Source: Sipunculus nudus (taxonomy: Eukaryota; Annelida; Sipuncula; Golfingiida; Sipunculidae). Taken from it: DNA of 64,000 nt. Below, piece by piece: positions 35,300 to 48,418 of this stretch; the stretch's first letter is position 1, and the number at the start of each line of letters is the position of its first letter. A program made the translations under genes and the position numbers. The DNA lies in assembly GCA_026874595.1 (NCBI GenBank), contig CM049319.1, positions 40,185,473-40,249,472 on the forward strand, given 5' to 3'. The notes under the pieces are model-generated. The model did not search any database, was not told the DNA's origin, and worked only from the letters and a program-made list of their open reading frames with translations.

Positions 35300-36740
35300 A
35301 AAGCGAATACTTAGAATATTAGGATTCGAGAAGGACCGGACACAAGCCATAAATGCATGCAAATATCCTTGGGACCAAACCTGGTCCAACAATGCCGAAA
35401 AGTGCTGTCATCAACATAAACTTTTAATAATATTCTATTCTAAAGTCTTAAAAAAGGACAGACAATGCGTTTTATTAAAAATAAGACCATTTTAAATGGG
35501 CTGGACTAGCTTTGAGTGGAATTCTGATAAAACATGTTTTTGCAGGGGTATTTTTCCGCCCTCCTACTTTTGGACAAAATCATGAATGTTCGTAATACAA
35601 ATGATTAAAAAAGCATGCCTTAAGTCTACACAGTTTATGCATCGTACAAGCGTTTGTTAATACGGTGTAGCACTTGGTGTGCCCACCAACAGTCCTGGTA
35701 AGGACTCCGATTTCCCTATTTTTGCATTACATCTGTTATATCGTTCTCAGAACTTAGTTTTTCAGGTGCAGACACCTGCCAAGACACAAGAGCTAACCTA
35801 CACCGCTTAAAGGGTTTTCGCCGATTGGCGTTGAACTATCCCCTTGAAGAGATCGGGTTGCAGTTTTGCAGAGCTAATAAGTGCATTCTTTGTCCTTGGT
35901 TAAATTTCAACTAATCCAATCAGAGAATATATAGACCGGCGGTGAATTATCATTCTATAAATTTGAATTTTGTTTAAGCTAACTTTGGACAAAGTAAATC
36001 ACAACTACAATATACAGACCTCAGTACTGTTGTAAATATAATCAGAGCAGGTCTTCTCAGAAAAATAAAAATAATTAGATATAAAATATTAATACATATC
36101 AAAATAAATTACCTAAACTTAAAAAAGGATCACTTGCAGACTCTTGGATTTGTTTTCATATAACATACCCACCAAACATATTTACAAACTCGTATAGATT
36201 ATTATAATAAAAAGCGAAAGATACCGCATTAAAAAACAGTTACTTAATCGACGAAACACACTAAATTTTCAGGACCTTTTCACCTATTCACAATACAAAC
36301 CTCTGGCGGATTAATGATCGCCAAATTAACAGGTCAGGCCATTTCACGGCTCACTGGACACCCTGACCTACTTTACCATCTAGGCCGAGATGACTAGACG
36401 CTTGACGAATGACCGCGGTAAGCCCCAGTCAGTCTGGCAATATAATCTGGTCGCCACTTGACTCAACCTTGTTTTATGGTCTTAAGTTGTTTTTCGTTGT
36501 GGAATTTGTTTGCCCACATATCAGGTGTTAAAAATATGTTGGTTTGCACGCTGTCAGCCTTGGACAGTTTTTGCTAATTAGCATAAAACAAAATGGCCGC
36601 CAAAATAATGCGAAAATAGCAAAAATGTCATAATTATCTTTACATTTGACATAGAGGGTCATCCAATATGAATCCTGGGGTATTATGACCAAGAGAATTT
36701 CATTTTTGGTATTGTTTTAGTCATAATAACCACCATTTTC
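35300..36740. other. Unique DNA left of the satellite without recognised gene
   Basis: It contains a perfect AGTCCT-GGTA-AGGACT hairpin (about 35,691), a CCAAT box with nearby ATATATAG (about 35,915-35,937) and a second AAAATGGCCGCC word (about 36,590). A 49-codon plus frame (35,766-35,914) with an acceptor-like start is too weak to call. Confidence 0.4.
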
Positions 36741-36870
36741 AATGTAGCTGTTCTCCCACTGTAAAGAACTGTAAATATACTGAACACATGATTTGGGGCT
36801 ACCTCCATGTCCCTTGCATCCACCCAGCAATTGATCACTCAAGCTGGCAGCACTGACAATGCCATTGAAG

Positions 36871-39800
36871 CTCAGAGCATAGCTGCCTCTATGATGGTTC
36901 TGCCAATGACGACGACGACGACGACAGTGCTGGCCTCTTGGAGTAGTTTGTGGCGGCAGCACTGCCGACGACGACAGTCACGGCAAAGCTGCCTCCCTGA
37001 TGGTTCTGCCAATGACGACGACGACAGTGCTGGCCTCTTGGAGTAGTTTGTGGCGGCAGCACTGCCGACGACGACAGTCATAGCAAAGCTGCCTCCCTGA
37101 TGGTTCTGCCAATGACGACGACGACGACAGTGCTGGCCTCTTGGAGTACTTTGTGGCGGCAGCACTGCCGACGACGACAGTCACAGCAAAGCTTACTCCC
37201 TGATGGTTCTGCCAATGACGACGACAACAACAGTGCTGGCTTCTTGGAGTAGTTTGTGGCGGCAGCACTGCCAACGACGACAGTCACAGCAAAGCTGCCC
37301 CCCTGTTGGTTCTGCTAATGACGACGACGACGACAGTGCTGGCCTCTTGGAGTAGTTTGTGGCGGCAGCACTGCCGACGACGACAGTCACAGCAAAGCTG
37401 CCTCCCTCTTGGTTCTGCCAATGACGACGACGACGACGACAGTGCTGGCCTCTTTGAGTAGTTTCAGGCGGCAGCACTGCCGACGACGACAGTCACAGCA
37501 AAGCTGCCTCCCTCTTGGTTCTGCCAATGACGACGACAACGACGACACAGCGCTGGCCTCTTGGAGTAGTTTGTGGCGGCAGCACTGCCGACGACGACAG
37601 TCACAGCAAAGCTGCCTCCCTGATGGTTCTGCCAATGACGACGACGATGACGACAGTGCTGGCCTCTTGGAGTAGTTTGTGGCGGCAGCACTGCCGACGA
37701 CGACAGTCACAGCAAAGCTTACTCCCTGATGGTTCTGCCAATGACGACGACGACGAAGACAGTGCTGGCCTCTTGGAGTAGTTTGTGGGGGCAGCACTGC
37801 CAACGAAGACAGTCACAGCAAAGCTGACTCCCTGATGGTTCTGCCAATGACGACGACGACGACAGTGCTGGCCTCTTGGAGTAGTTTATGGCGGCAGCAC
37901 TGCCGACGACGACAGTCACAGCAAAGCTTACTCCCTGATGGTTCTGCCAATGACGACGACGACGACAGTGCTGGCCTCTTGGAGTAGTTTGTGGCGGCAG
38001 CACTGCCGACGACGACAGTCACAGCAAAGCTGCCTCCCTGATGGTTCTGCCAATGACGGCGACGACAACGACAGTGCTGGCCTCTTGGAGTAGTTTGTGG
38101 CGGCAGCACTGCCGACGACGACAGTCACAGCAAAGCTGTCTCCCTGATGGTTCTGCCAATGACGACGACGACGATAGTGCTGGCCTCTGGGAGTAGTTTG
38201 TGGCGGCAGCACTGCCGACGAGACAGTCACAGCAAAGCTGCCTCCCTGATGGTTCTGCCAAAAAGCTGTCTCCCTGATGGTTCTGCCAATGACGACGACG
38301 ACAGTGCTGGCCTCTTGGAGTAGTTTGTGTCGGCAGCACTGCGGACGACGACAGTCACAGCAAAGCTGCCTTCCTGATGGTTCTGCCAATGACAACGACG
38401 ACAACAGTGCTGGCCTCTTGGAGTAGTTTGTGGCGGCAGCACTGCCGACGACGACAGTCACAGCAATGCTGCCTCCCTGATGGTTCTGCCAATGACGACG
38501 ACGACGACGACAGTGCTGGCCTCTTGGAGTAGTTTGTGGCGGCAGCACTGCCGACGACCACAGTAACAGCAAAGCTGCCTTCCTGATGGTTCTGCCAATG
38601 ACGACGACGCGGACAGTGCTGGCCTCTTGGAGAAGTTTTTGGCGGCACGCTGCCGATGACGACAGTCACTGCAAAGCTGCCTCCCTGATGGTTCTGCCAA
38701 TGACGACGACGACGACGACAGTGCTGGCCTCTTGGAGTAGTTTGTGGCGGCAGCACTGCCGACGACGACAGTCATAGCAAAGCTGCCACCCTGATGGTTC
38801 TGCCAATGACGACGACGACGACAGTGCTGGCCTCTTGGAGTACTTTGTGGCGGCAGCACTGCCGACGACGACAGTCACAGCAAAGCTTACTCCCTGATGG
38901 TTCTGCCAATGACGACGACAACAACAGTGCTGGCTTCTTGGAGTAGTTTGTGGCGGCAGCACTGCCAACGACGACAGTCACAGCAAAGCTGCCCCCCTGT
39001 TGGTTCTGCTAATGACGACGACAGTGCTGGCCTCTTGGAGTAGTTTGTGGCGGCAGCACTGCCGACGACGACAGTCACAGCAAAGCTGCCTCCCTCTTGG
39101 TTCTGCCAATGACGACGACGACGACGACAGTGCTGGCCTCTTTGAGTAGTTTCAGGCGGCAGCACTGCCGACGACGACAGTCACAGCAAAGCTGCCTCCC
39201 TCTTGGTTCTGCCAATGACGACGACAACGACGACACAGCGCTGGCCTCTTGGAGTAGTTTGTGGCGGCAGCACTGCCGACGACGACAGTCACAGCAAAGC
39301 TGCCTCCCTGATGGTTCTGCCAATGACGACGACGATGACGACAGTGCTGGCCTCTTGGAGTAGTTTGTGGCGGCAGCACTGCCGACGACGACAGTCACAG
39401 CAAAGCTTACTCCCTGATGGTTCTGCCAATGACGACGACGACGAAGACAGTGCTGGCCTCTTGGAGTAGTTTGTGGGGGCAGCACTGCCAACGATGACAG
39501 TCACAGCAAAGCTGCCTCCCTGATGGTTCTGCCAATGACGACGACGACGAAGACAGTGCTGGCCTCTTGGAGTAGTTTGTGGGGGCAGCACTGCCAACGA
39601 AGACAGTCACAGCAAAGCTGACTCCCTGATGGTTCTGCCAATGACGACGACGACGACAGTGCTGGCCTCTTGGAGTACTTTGTGGCGGCAGCACTGCCGA
39701 CGACGACAGTCACAGCAAAGCTTACTCCCTGATGGTTCTGCCAATGACGACGACAACAACAGTGCTGGCTTCTTGGAGTAGTTTGTGGCGGCAGCACTGC

Positions 39801-41340
39801 CAACGACGACAGTCACAGCAAAGCTGCCCCCCTGTTGGTTCTGCTAATGACGACGACGACGACAGTGCTGGCCTCTTGGAGTAGTTTGTGGCGGCAGCAC
39901 TGCCGACGACGACAGTCACAGCAAAGCTGCCTCCCTCTTGGTTCTGCCAATGACGACGACGACGACGACAGTGCTGGCCTCTTTGAGTAGTTTCAGGCGG
40001 CAGCACTGCCGACGACGACAGTCACAGCAAAGCTGCCTCCCTCTTGGTTCTGCCAATGACGACGACAACGACGACACAGCGCTGGCCTCTTGGAGTAGTT
40101 TGTGGCGGCAGCACTGCCGACGACGACAGTCACAGCAAAGCTGCCTCCCTGATGGTTCTGCCAATGACGACGACGATGACGACAGTGCTGGCCTCTTGGA
40201 GTAGTTTGTGGCGGCAGCACTGCCGACGACGACAGTCACAGCAAAGCTTACTCCCTGATGGTTCTGCCAATGACGACGACGACGAAGACAGTGCTGGCCT
40301 CTTGGAGTAGTTTGTGGGGGCAGCACTGCCAACGAAGACAGTCACAGCAAAGCTGACTCCCTGATGGTTCTGCCAATGACGACGACGACGACAGTGCTGG
40401 CCTCTTGGAGTAGTTTATGGCGGCAGCACTGCCGACGACGACAGTCACAGCAAAGCTTACTCCCTGATGGTTCTGCCAATGACGACGACGACGACAGTGC
40501 TGGCCTCTTGGAGTAGTTTGTGGCGGCAGCACTGCCGACGACGACAGTCACAGCAAAGCTGCCTCCCTCTTGGTTCTGCCAATGACAACGACGACGATGA
40601 CAGTGCTGGCCTCTTGGAGTAGTTTGTGGGGGTAGCACTGCCCACGACGACAGTCACAGCAAAGCTGCCTCCCTCTTGGTTCTGCCAATGACGACGACGA
40701 CGAGGACAGTGCTGGCCTCTTGGAGTAGTTTGTGGCGGCAGCACTGCCGACGAAGACAGTCACAGCAAAGCTGCCTCCCTGTGGCTTCTGCCAGTGACAA
40801 AGACAACGACAGTGCTGGCCTCTCAGAGTTGTTTGTGGGGCCAGCACTGATGAAGACGACAGTTTGTGGTAGCAGCACTGATGACTACAACAGTCACAGC
40901 AAAGCTCCTTCCCTGTTTTCTTCTGCCAATGACGACAATGACAGTGCTGGCCTCTTGGAGTAGTTTGTTGCAGTAGCACTGCCGACGACAACAGTCAGGG
41001 TAAAGCTCCCTTCCTGTAGCTTCTGCCAATGATGATGACAGTGCTTGTTTGTAGGATATGTTTGTGGCAGCAGTACTAACACAGATGACAACGACAGCAA
41101 AACTGTAGCTTTCTCCCTGTCGTGCCCACCAACCACGCTGCCAACAATATTGTCCGCATGGAGTAGTTTATGGAGGCATCACTGCAAACGAGGAGAGTTG
41201 TGGTGGCAGCACTGACTTTGATGACAGTCAGATCGAGTAAAGCTCCCTCCTTGCAGCTTCTGCCAATGACAATGACAACGACAGTGCTTGTTACTTTGAG
41301 ATGTTTGCAATGGCAGCACTAATAAAGACGACGATGACAG
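36871..41340 (-). repeat. Satellite array 1a, 103/106/109-bp unit, inverted relative to array 1b
   Basis: About 40 units whose plus strand reads TGGTTCTGCCAATGACGACG, (ACG)n, ACAGTGCTGGCCTCTTGGAG, TAGTTTGTGGCGGCAGCACT, GCCGACGACGACAGTCACAG and CAAAGCTGCCTCCCTGA. Length differences come from the (GAC)n number, 3 to 6. A recent higher-order duplication repeats blocks at 1,688-1,694 bp and 841 bp (for example 37,409, 39,097 and 39,938). Units near 40,800-41,340 are strongly diverged, as expected of an old array edge. Open frames of 60-214 codons on both strands follow from the unit and are not called genes. Confidence 0.95.
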
Positions 41341-44300
41341 AAAGACCTGCGACACTATTGTAGCTTATTAACTGTCGCACTGGCATATAGTCACTGTGGC
41401 AGTATTGTAGCTTAATTATTTATTGTTGCACACTGTCCCAGAGTTAGGATATCTACTGTGGTGTGTACTGTTGTACATTCTCACTCGGACAGTTTTGTAG
41501 CTTATTGATTGTCACACATTGTCACTGCGACAGATTGTAGCTTATTAATTGTCACACATGATCACTGCGACAGTATTGTAGCTTATTATTTGTCACATAT
41601 AGTCACTGTGACAGTATCATAGCTGTAGTCCCTGCTACAGTATTGTAGCTTATTAATTGTCTCACATTGTCACTGCGACATTATTATAGCTTATTAATTG
41701 TCGCATATAGTGACTGCGAAAGTATTATGGCTTATTAATTTTCGCAAAAAGTCAATGCGACAGTATTGTAGCTTATTAGTTGATGCACATTGTCATTGTG
41801 ACAGTATGATAGCTTAGTATTTCTTGCATTGAGAAACAGGGATAGTATTATAGCTTATTACTTGTCACGTTTAGTCACTGTGACAGTATTGTAGTTCATA
41901 AATTCATAAACACGTTATGGCAGAAGTAGGATATTCACTAGGCAATGTGTCACAAACTGTCTCACGTGTCACTGCGACAGTATTATAGCTTATATAGTCA
42001 CATATAGTCCCTGCAACAGTATTGTAGCTTATTAATTGTCTCACACTGTCATTGTGACAGTATTATAGCTTATTGAATGTTGCATATAGTCCCTGCAACA
42101 GTATTGTAGCTTATTAATTCTCGCACATTAATTGTCACACATTATGGCAGAAGTAGGATATTCACTAGACAATATGTGTCACAAACGATCTCACATGTCA
42201 CTGCGGCAGTATTGTAGCATATTTATTGTCACAAATTGACACTGCAGCAGTATTGTAGCTTATTAATTGATGCATATAGTCACTGTGACAGTGCAACAGC
42301 TTATTAATTGTTGCATATAGTAACTGCATGTGACAGTATTGTAGCTAATTACTTGTCCCACATTGTCACTTAGACAGTATTGTAGTTTATCAGCTGTCAG
42401 CATAGTCTCTGCAACATTATTATAGCTTATTAATTGTTGCATGTAGTCACTGTGACAGTATTGTAGCTCATTAATTCTCGCACATTGATTAATTGTCACA
42501 CATTATGGCAGAAGTAGGATATTCACTAGGCAATGTGTCACAAACTGTCTCAAGTGTCACTGAAACAGTATTGTACCTTATTAACTGTCGCACATGGTCA
42601 CTGCAACAGTATTGTGGCTTATTAATTGTCGGATAAAGTCACTGGACAGCATTGTAGCTTATTAATTGACACACATTGTCACTGTGACAGTATAATACTT
42701 ATTAATTGTTGCATTTAGTAACTGCGACAGTATAGTAGCTTATCACTCGTCCCATAGTCACTGCGACATTATTATAGCCTATTAATTGTCACATTAAGTC
42801 ACTGTAACAGTACTGTAGCTCATTAATTCTCGCACATTAATTGTCACAGATTATGGCAAAAGTAGAATATTCACTAGGCAATGTGTCACAAACTGTCTCA
42901 CGTGTCACTGAAACAGTATTGTACCTTATTAACTGTCGCACATGGTCACTGCAACAGTATTGTAGATTATTAATTGTCGCACATTGACACTGCGACAGTA
43001 TTATAGCTTATTAATTGTCACATATAGTCACTGTGACAGCATTATAGACATTTGAATGTTGCATTGATCCCTGCTACAGTATTTTTAGCTTATTAATTGT
43101 CTCACATTGTCACTGCGACACTATTGTAGCTTATTAATTGTCGGATAAAGTCACTGCGACAGTATTGTAGCTTATCACTCGTCCCATAGTCACTGCGACA
43201 TTATTATAGCCTATTAATTGTCACATTAAGTCACTAGTGTAACAGTATTGTAGCTCATTAATTTTCGCACATTTATTGTCACACATTATGGCAGAAGTAG
43301 AATATTCACTAGGCAATGTGTCACAAACTGTCTCACGTGTCACTGAAACAGTATTGTACCTTATTAACTGTTGCACATGGTCACTGCCACAGTATTGTAG
43401 CTTATTGATTGTCACACATTGTCACTGCGACAGATTGTAGCTTATTAATTGTCACACATGATCACTGCGACAGTATTGTAGCTTATTATTTGTCACATAT
43501 AGTCACTGTGACAGTATCATAGCTGTAGTCCCTGCTACAGTATTGTAGCTTATTAATTGTCTCACACTGTCAATGCGACAGTATTATAGCTTATTGAATG
43601 TCGCATATAGTCCCTGCAACAGTATTGTAGCTTATTAATTCTCGCACATTAATTGTCACACATTATGGCAGAAGTAGAATATTCACTAGGCAATGTGTCA
43701 CAAACTGTCTCACGTGTCACTGAAATAGTATTGTACCTTATTAACTGTTGCACATGGTCACTGCCACAGTATTGTAGATTATTAATTGTCGCACATTGAC
43801 ACTGCGACAGTATTATAGCTTATCAATTGTCAAATATAGTCACTGTGACAGTATTATAGCTATTTGAATGTTGCATTGTTCCCTGCTACAGTATTTTTAG
43901 CTTATTAATTGTCTCACATTGTCACTGCGACAGTATTATAGCTTATTAATTGTCGCATATAGTTGCGACACTATTGTGGCTTATTAATTGTCGGATAAAG
44001 TCACTGCGACAGTATTGTAGCTTATCACTTGTCCCATAGTCACTGCGACATTATTATAGCCTATTAATTGTCACATTAAGTCACTAGTGTAACAGTATTG
44101 TAGCTCATTAATTTTCGCACATTAATTGTCACACATTATGGCAGAAGTAGAATATTCACTAGGCAATGTGTCACAAACTGTCTCACGTGTCACTGAAACA
44201 GTATTGTACATGGTCACTGCCACAGTATTGTAGCTTATTAATTGTCTCACACTGTCAATGCAACAGTATTATAGCTTATTAATTGATGCTTATAGTGACA

Positions 44301-47300
44301 GCGACAGTGTTTCAGCTTATTAATTGTCGCATAAAGTCACTGCGACAGTATTGTAGCTTATTAATTGTCACACATTGTTACTGCAACAGTATTGTGGCTT
44401 ATTAATTGTCGGATAAAGTCACTGGACAGCATTGTAGCTTATTAATTGACACACATTGTCACTGTGACAGTATAATACTTATTAATTGTTGCATTTAGTA
44501 ACTGCGACAGTATAGTAGCTTATCACTCGTCCCATAGTCACTGCGACATTATTATAGCCTATTAATTGTCACATTAAGTCACTGTAACAGTACTGTAGCT
44601 CATTAATTCTCACACATTAATTGTCACAGATTATGGCAGAAGTAGAATATTCACTAGGCAATGTGTCAAAAACTGTCTCACGTGTCACTGAAACAGTATT
44701 GTACCTTATTAACTGTCGCACATGGTCACTGCAACAGTATTGTAGATTATTAATTGTCGCACATTGACAATGCGACAGTATTATAGCTTATTAATTGTCA
44801 CATATAGTCACTGTGACAGTATTATAGACATTTGAATGTTGCATTGATCCCTGCTACAGTATTTTTATCTTATTAATTGTCTCACATTGTCACTGCGACA
44901 GTATTATAGCTTATTAATTGTCGCATAAAGTTGCGACACTATTGTGGCTTATTAATTGTCGGACAAAGTCACTGCGACAGTATTGTAGCTGATCACTCGT
45001 CCCATAGTCACTGCAACATTATTATAGCCTATTAATTGTCACATTAAGTCACTAGTGTAACAGTATTGTAGCTCATTAATTTTCGCACATTTATTGTCAC
45101 ACATTATGGCAGAAGTAGAATATTCACTAGGCAATGTGTCACAAACTGTCTCACGTGTCACTGAAACAGTATTGTACCTTATTAACTGTTGCACATGGTC
45201 ACTGCCACAGTATTGTAGCTTATTGATTGTCACATATTGTCACTGCGACAGATTGTAGCTTATTAATTGTCACACATGATCACTGCGACAGTATTGTAGC
45301 TTATTATTTGTCACATATAGTCACTGTGACAGTATCATAGCTGTAGTCCCTGCTACAGTATTGTAGCTTATTAATTGTCTCACACTGTCAATGCGACAGT
45401 ATTATAGCTTATTGAATGTCGCATATAGTCCCTGCAACAGTATTGTAGCTTATTAATTCTCGCACATTAATTGTCACACATTATGGCAGAAGTAGAATAT
45501 TCACTAGGCAATGTGTCACAAACTGTCTCACGTGTCACTGAAACAGTATTGTACCTTATTAACTGTTGCACATGGTCACTGCCACAGTATTGTAGATTAT
45601 TAATTGTCGCACATTGACACTGCGACAGTATTATAGCTTATCAATTGTCAAATATAGTCACTGTGACAGTATTATAGCTATTTGAATGTTGCATTGTTCC
45701 CTGCTACAGTATTTTTAGCTTATAATTGTCTCACATTGTCACTGCGACAGTATTATAGCTTATTAATTGTCGCATATAGTTGCGACACTATTGTGGCTTA
45801 TTAATTGTCGGATAAAGTCACTGCGACAGTATTGTAGCTTATCACTTGTCCCATAGTCACTGCGACATTATTATAGCCTATTAATTGTCACATTAAGTCA
45901 CTAGTGTAACAGTATTGTAGCTCATTATTTTTCGCACATTAATTGTCACACATTATGGCAGAAGTAGAATATTCACTAGGCAATGTGTCACAAACTGTCT
46001 CACGTGTCACTGAAACAGTATTGTACATGGTCACTGCCACAGTATTGTAGCTTATTAATTGTCTCACACTGTCAATGCGACAGTATTATAGCTTATTAAT
46101 TGATGCTTATAGTGACAGCGACAGTGTTTCAGCTTATTAATTGTCGCATAAAGTCACTGCGACAGTATTGTAGCTTATTAATTGTCACACATTGTTACTG
46201 CAACAGTATAGTAGCTTATTAATTGTCGGATAAAGTCACTGGACAGCATTGTAGCTTATTAATTGACACACATTGTCACTGTGACAGTATAATACTTATT
46301 AATTGTTGCATTTAGTAACTGCGACAGTATAGTAGCTTATCACTCGTCCCATAGTCACTGCGACATTATTATAGCCTATTAATTGTCACATTAAGTCACT
46401 GTAACAGTACTGTAGCTCATTAATTCTCGCACATTAATTGTCACACATTATGGCAGAAGTAGAATATTCACTAGGCAATGTGTCACAAACTGTCTCTTGG
46501 TCACTGAAACAGTATTGTACCTTATTAACTGTTGCACATGGTCACTGCCACAGTATTGTAGATTATTAATTGTCGCACATTGACACTGCGACAGTATTAT
46601 AGCTTATCAATTGTCAAATATAGTCACTGTGACAGTATTATAGCTATTTGAATGTTGCATTGTTCCCTGCTACAGTATTTTTAGTTATTAATTGTCTCAC
46701 ATTGTCACTGCGACAGTATTATAGCTTATTAATTGTCGCATATAGTTGCGACACTATTGTGGCTTATTAATTGTCGGATAAAGTCACTGCGACAGTATTG
46801 TAGCTTATCACTTGTCCCATAGTCACTGCGACATTATTATAGCCTATTAATTGTCACATTAAGTCACTAGTGTAACAGTATTGTAGCTCATTAATTTTCG
46901 CACATTAATTGTCACACATTATGGCAGAAGTAGAATATTCACTAGGCAATGTGTCACAAACTGTCTCACGTGTCACTGAAACAGTATTGTACATGGTCAC
47001 TGCCACAGTATTGTAGCTTATTAATTGTCTCACACTGTCAATGCGACAGTATTATAGCTTATTAATTGATGCTTATAGTGACAGCGACAGTGTTTCAGCT
47101 TATTAATTGTCGCATAAAGTCACTGCGACAGTATTGTAGCTTATTAATTGTCACACATTGTTACTGTGACAGGATAAAAGCTTATCAAACGTTGCATATA
47201 GTAACTGCAACAGTATTGTAACTAATTAATTGTCGCACATTGTCACTGAGAGAGTTTTTTAGCATATTAATTGTCGCACATTGTCACTGAGACAGTGTTG

Positions 47301-48418
47301 TAGCTTATTAATTCTCACATTGTCACTGAGACAGTATGATAGCTTATTATTTGTCACATATAGTGACTGCGACAGTATTATAGCTGATTAATATTTCGCC
47401 TAAAGTCACTGCGACAATATTGTAACTTATTACTTGTCTCATTTTGTCACTGACAGTATTGTTGCTTATTGCTTGTTGCACATAGTCCCTGTGACATTAT
47501 TATAGCCTATTAATTGTCACATTAAGTCACTAGTGTAACAGTATTGTAGCTCATTAATTTTCGCACATTAATTGTCACACATTATGGCAGAAGTAGAATA
47601 TTCACTAGGCAATGTGTCACAAACTGTCTCACGTGTCACTGAAACAGTATTGTACCTTATTAACTGTTGCACATGGTCACTGCCACAGTTTTGTAGCTTA
47701 TTGATTGTCACACATTGTCATTGCGACAGATTGTAGCTTATTAATTGTCACACATGATCACTGCGACAGTATTGCAGCTTATTATTTGTCACATATAGTC
47801 ACTGTGACAGTATCATAGCTGTAGTCCCTGCTACAGTATTACTGTATCATACTGTCTCAGTGCTACTGTCACTGAGACAGTATGATAGCTTATTATTTGT
47901 CACATATAGTGACTGCGACAGTATTATAGCTGATTAATTGTCGCCTATAGTCACTGCAACAATATTGTAACTTATTACTTGTCTCGTTTTGTCACTGACA
48001 GTATTGTTGCTTATTACTTGTTGCACATAGTCCCTGTGACAGTATTATAGCTTTATAATTGTCACATATAGCCACTGTGACAGTATTGTAGCTTATTAAT
48101 TCTCGCAAAGCTATTTAATTGTAGCATTTAGTCACTGCAACAGTATTGTTGCATATTAATTGTTGCACATTGTCACTGAAACAGAATTGTAGCTTATTAA
48201 TTGTCACACTGGCATATAGTTACTGTGACACTATTGTAGCTTATTTATTGTGCACATTGCAACTGAGACAGCATTATAGCTTATTAATTGTCGCATACAG
48301 TCACTGCGACAGTATTGTTGCTTATTTATTGTCGCACATTGTCACTGCAACAATATTATAGCTTATTGAATGTTGCATATAGTCCCTGCAACAGTATTGT
48401 AGTTCATTCATTGTCTAG
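41341..48418. repeat. Satellite array 2, about 41-bp AT-rich unit with 1.8-kb higher-order repeat
   Basis: About 170 units of the form GACAGTATTGTAGCTTATTA followed by ATTGTCACACATTGTCACTGC. A longer variant unit (ATTATGGCAGAAGTAGAATA to TTCACTAGGCAATGTGTCAC to AAACTGTCTCACGTGTCACT) recurs about fourteen times. From about 43,286 to 46,920 its spacing runs near 378, 473, 495, 472 bp twice, so the array has a higher-order period of 1,816-1,818 bp. No coding potential. Confidence 0.95.
43221..46856. repeat. Two tandem copies of the 1,818-bp higher-order unit of array 2
   Basis: 43,221-43,415 and 45,039-45,233 translate identically on the minus strand, and landmarks 43,664/45,482 and 44,137/45,955 are each 1,818 bp apart (44,632/46,448 is 1,816). 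A few single-base differences and small indels separate the copies. Confidence 0.8.

Noticed and set aside
35690-35910. Possible Pol III small RNA gene (hairpin AGTCCTGGTAAGGACT, GATTGGCG, GGGTTGCAG)
   Set aside because: No tRNA-type A and B boxes in proper spacing, no recognisable snRNA or 5S sequence, no T-run terminator in place.
37928-38572. 214-codon minus frame in the left array
   Set aside because: The longest of the satellite frames, produced by two units whose lengths broke the usual frame rotation; same repetitive peptide, no independent support.
41341-48418. CRISPR-like array, because of short repeats with variable stretches between
   Set aside because: Units are contiguous, the whole 41 bp is repeated without unique spacers, and the DNA is eukaryotic; ordinary satellite.
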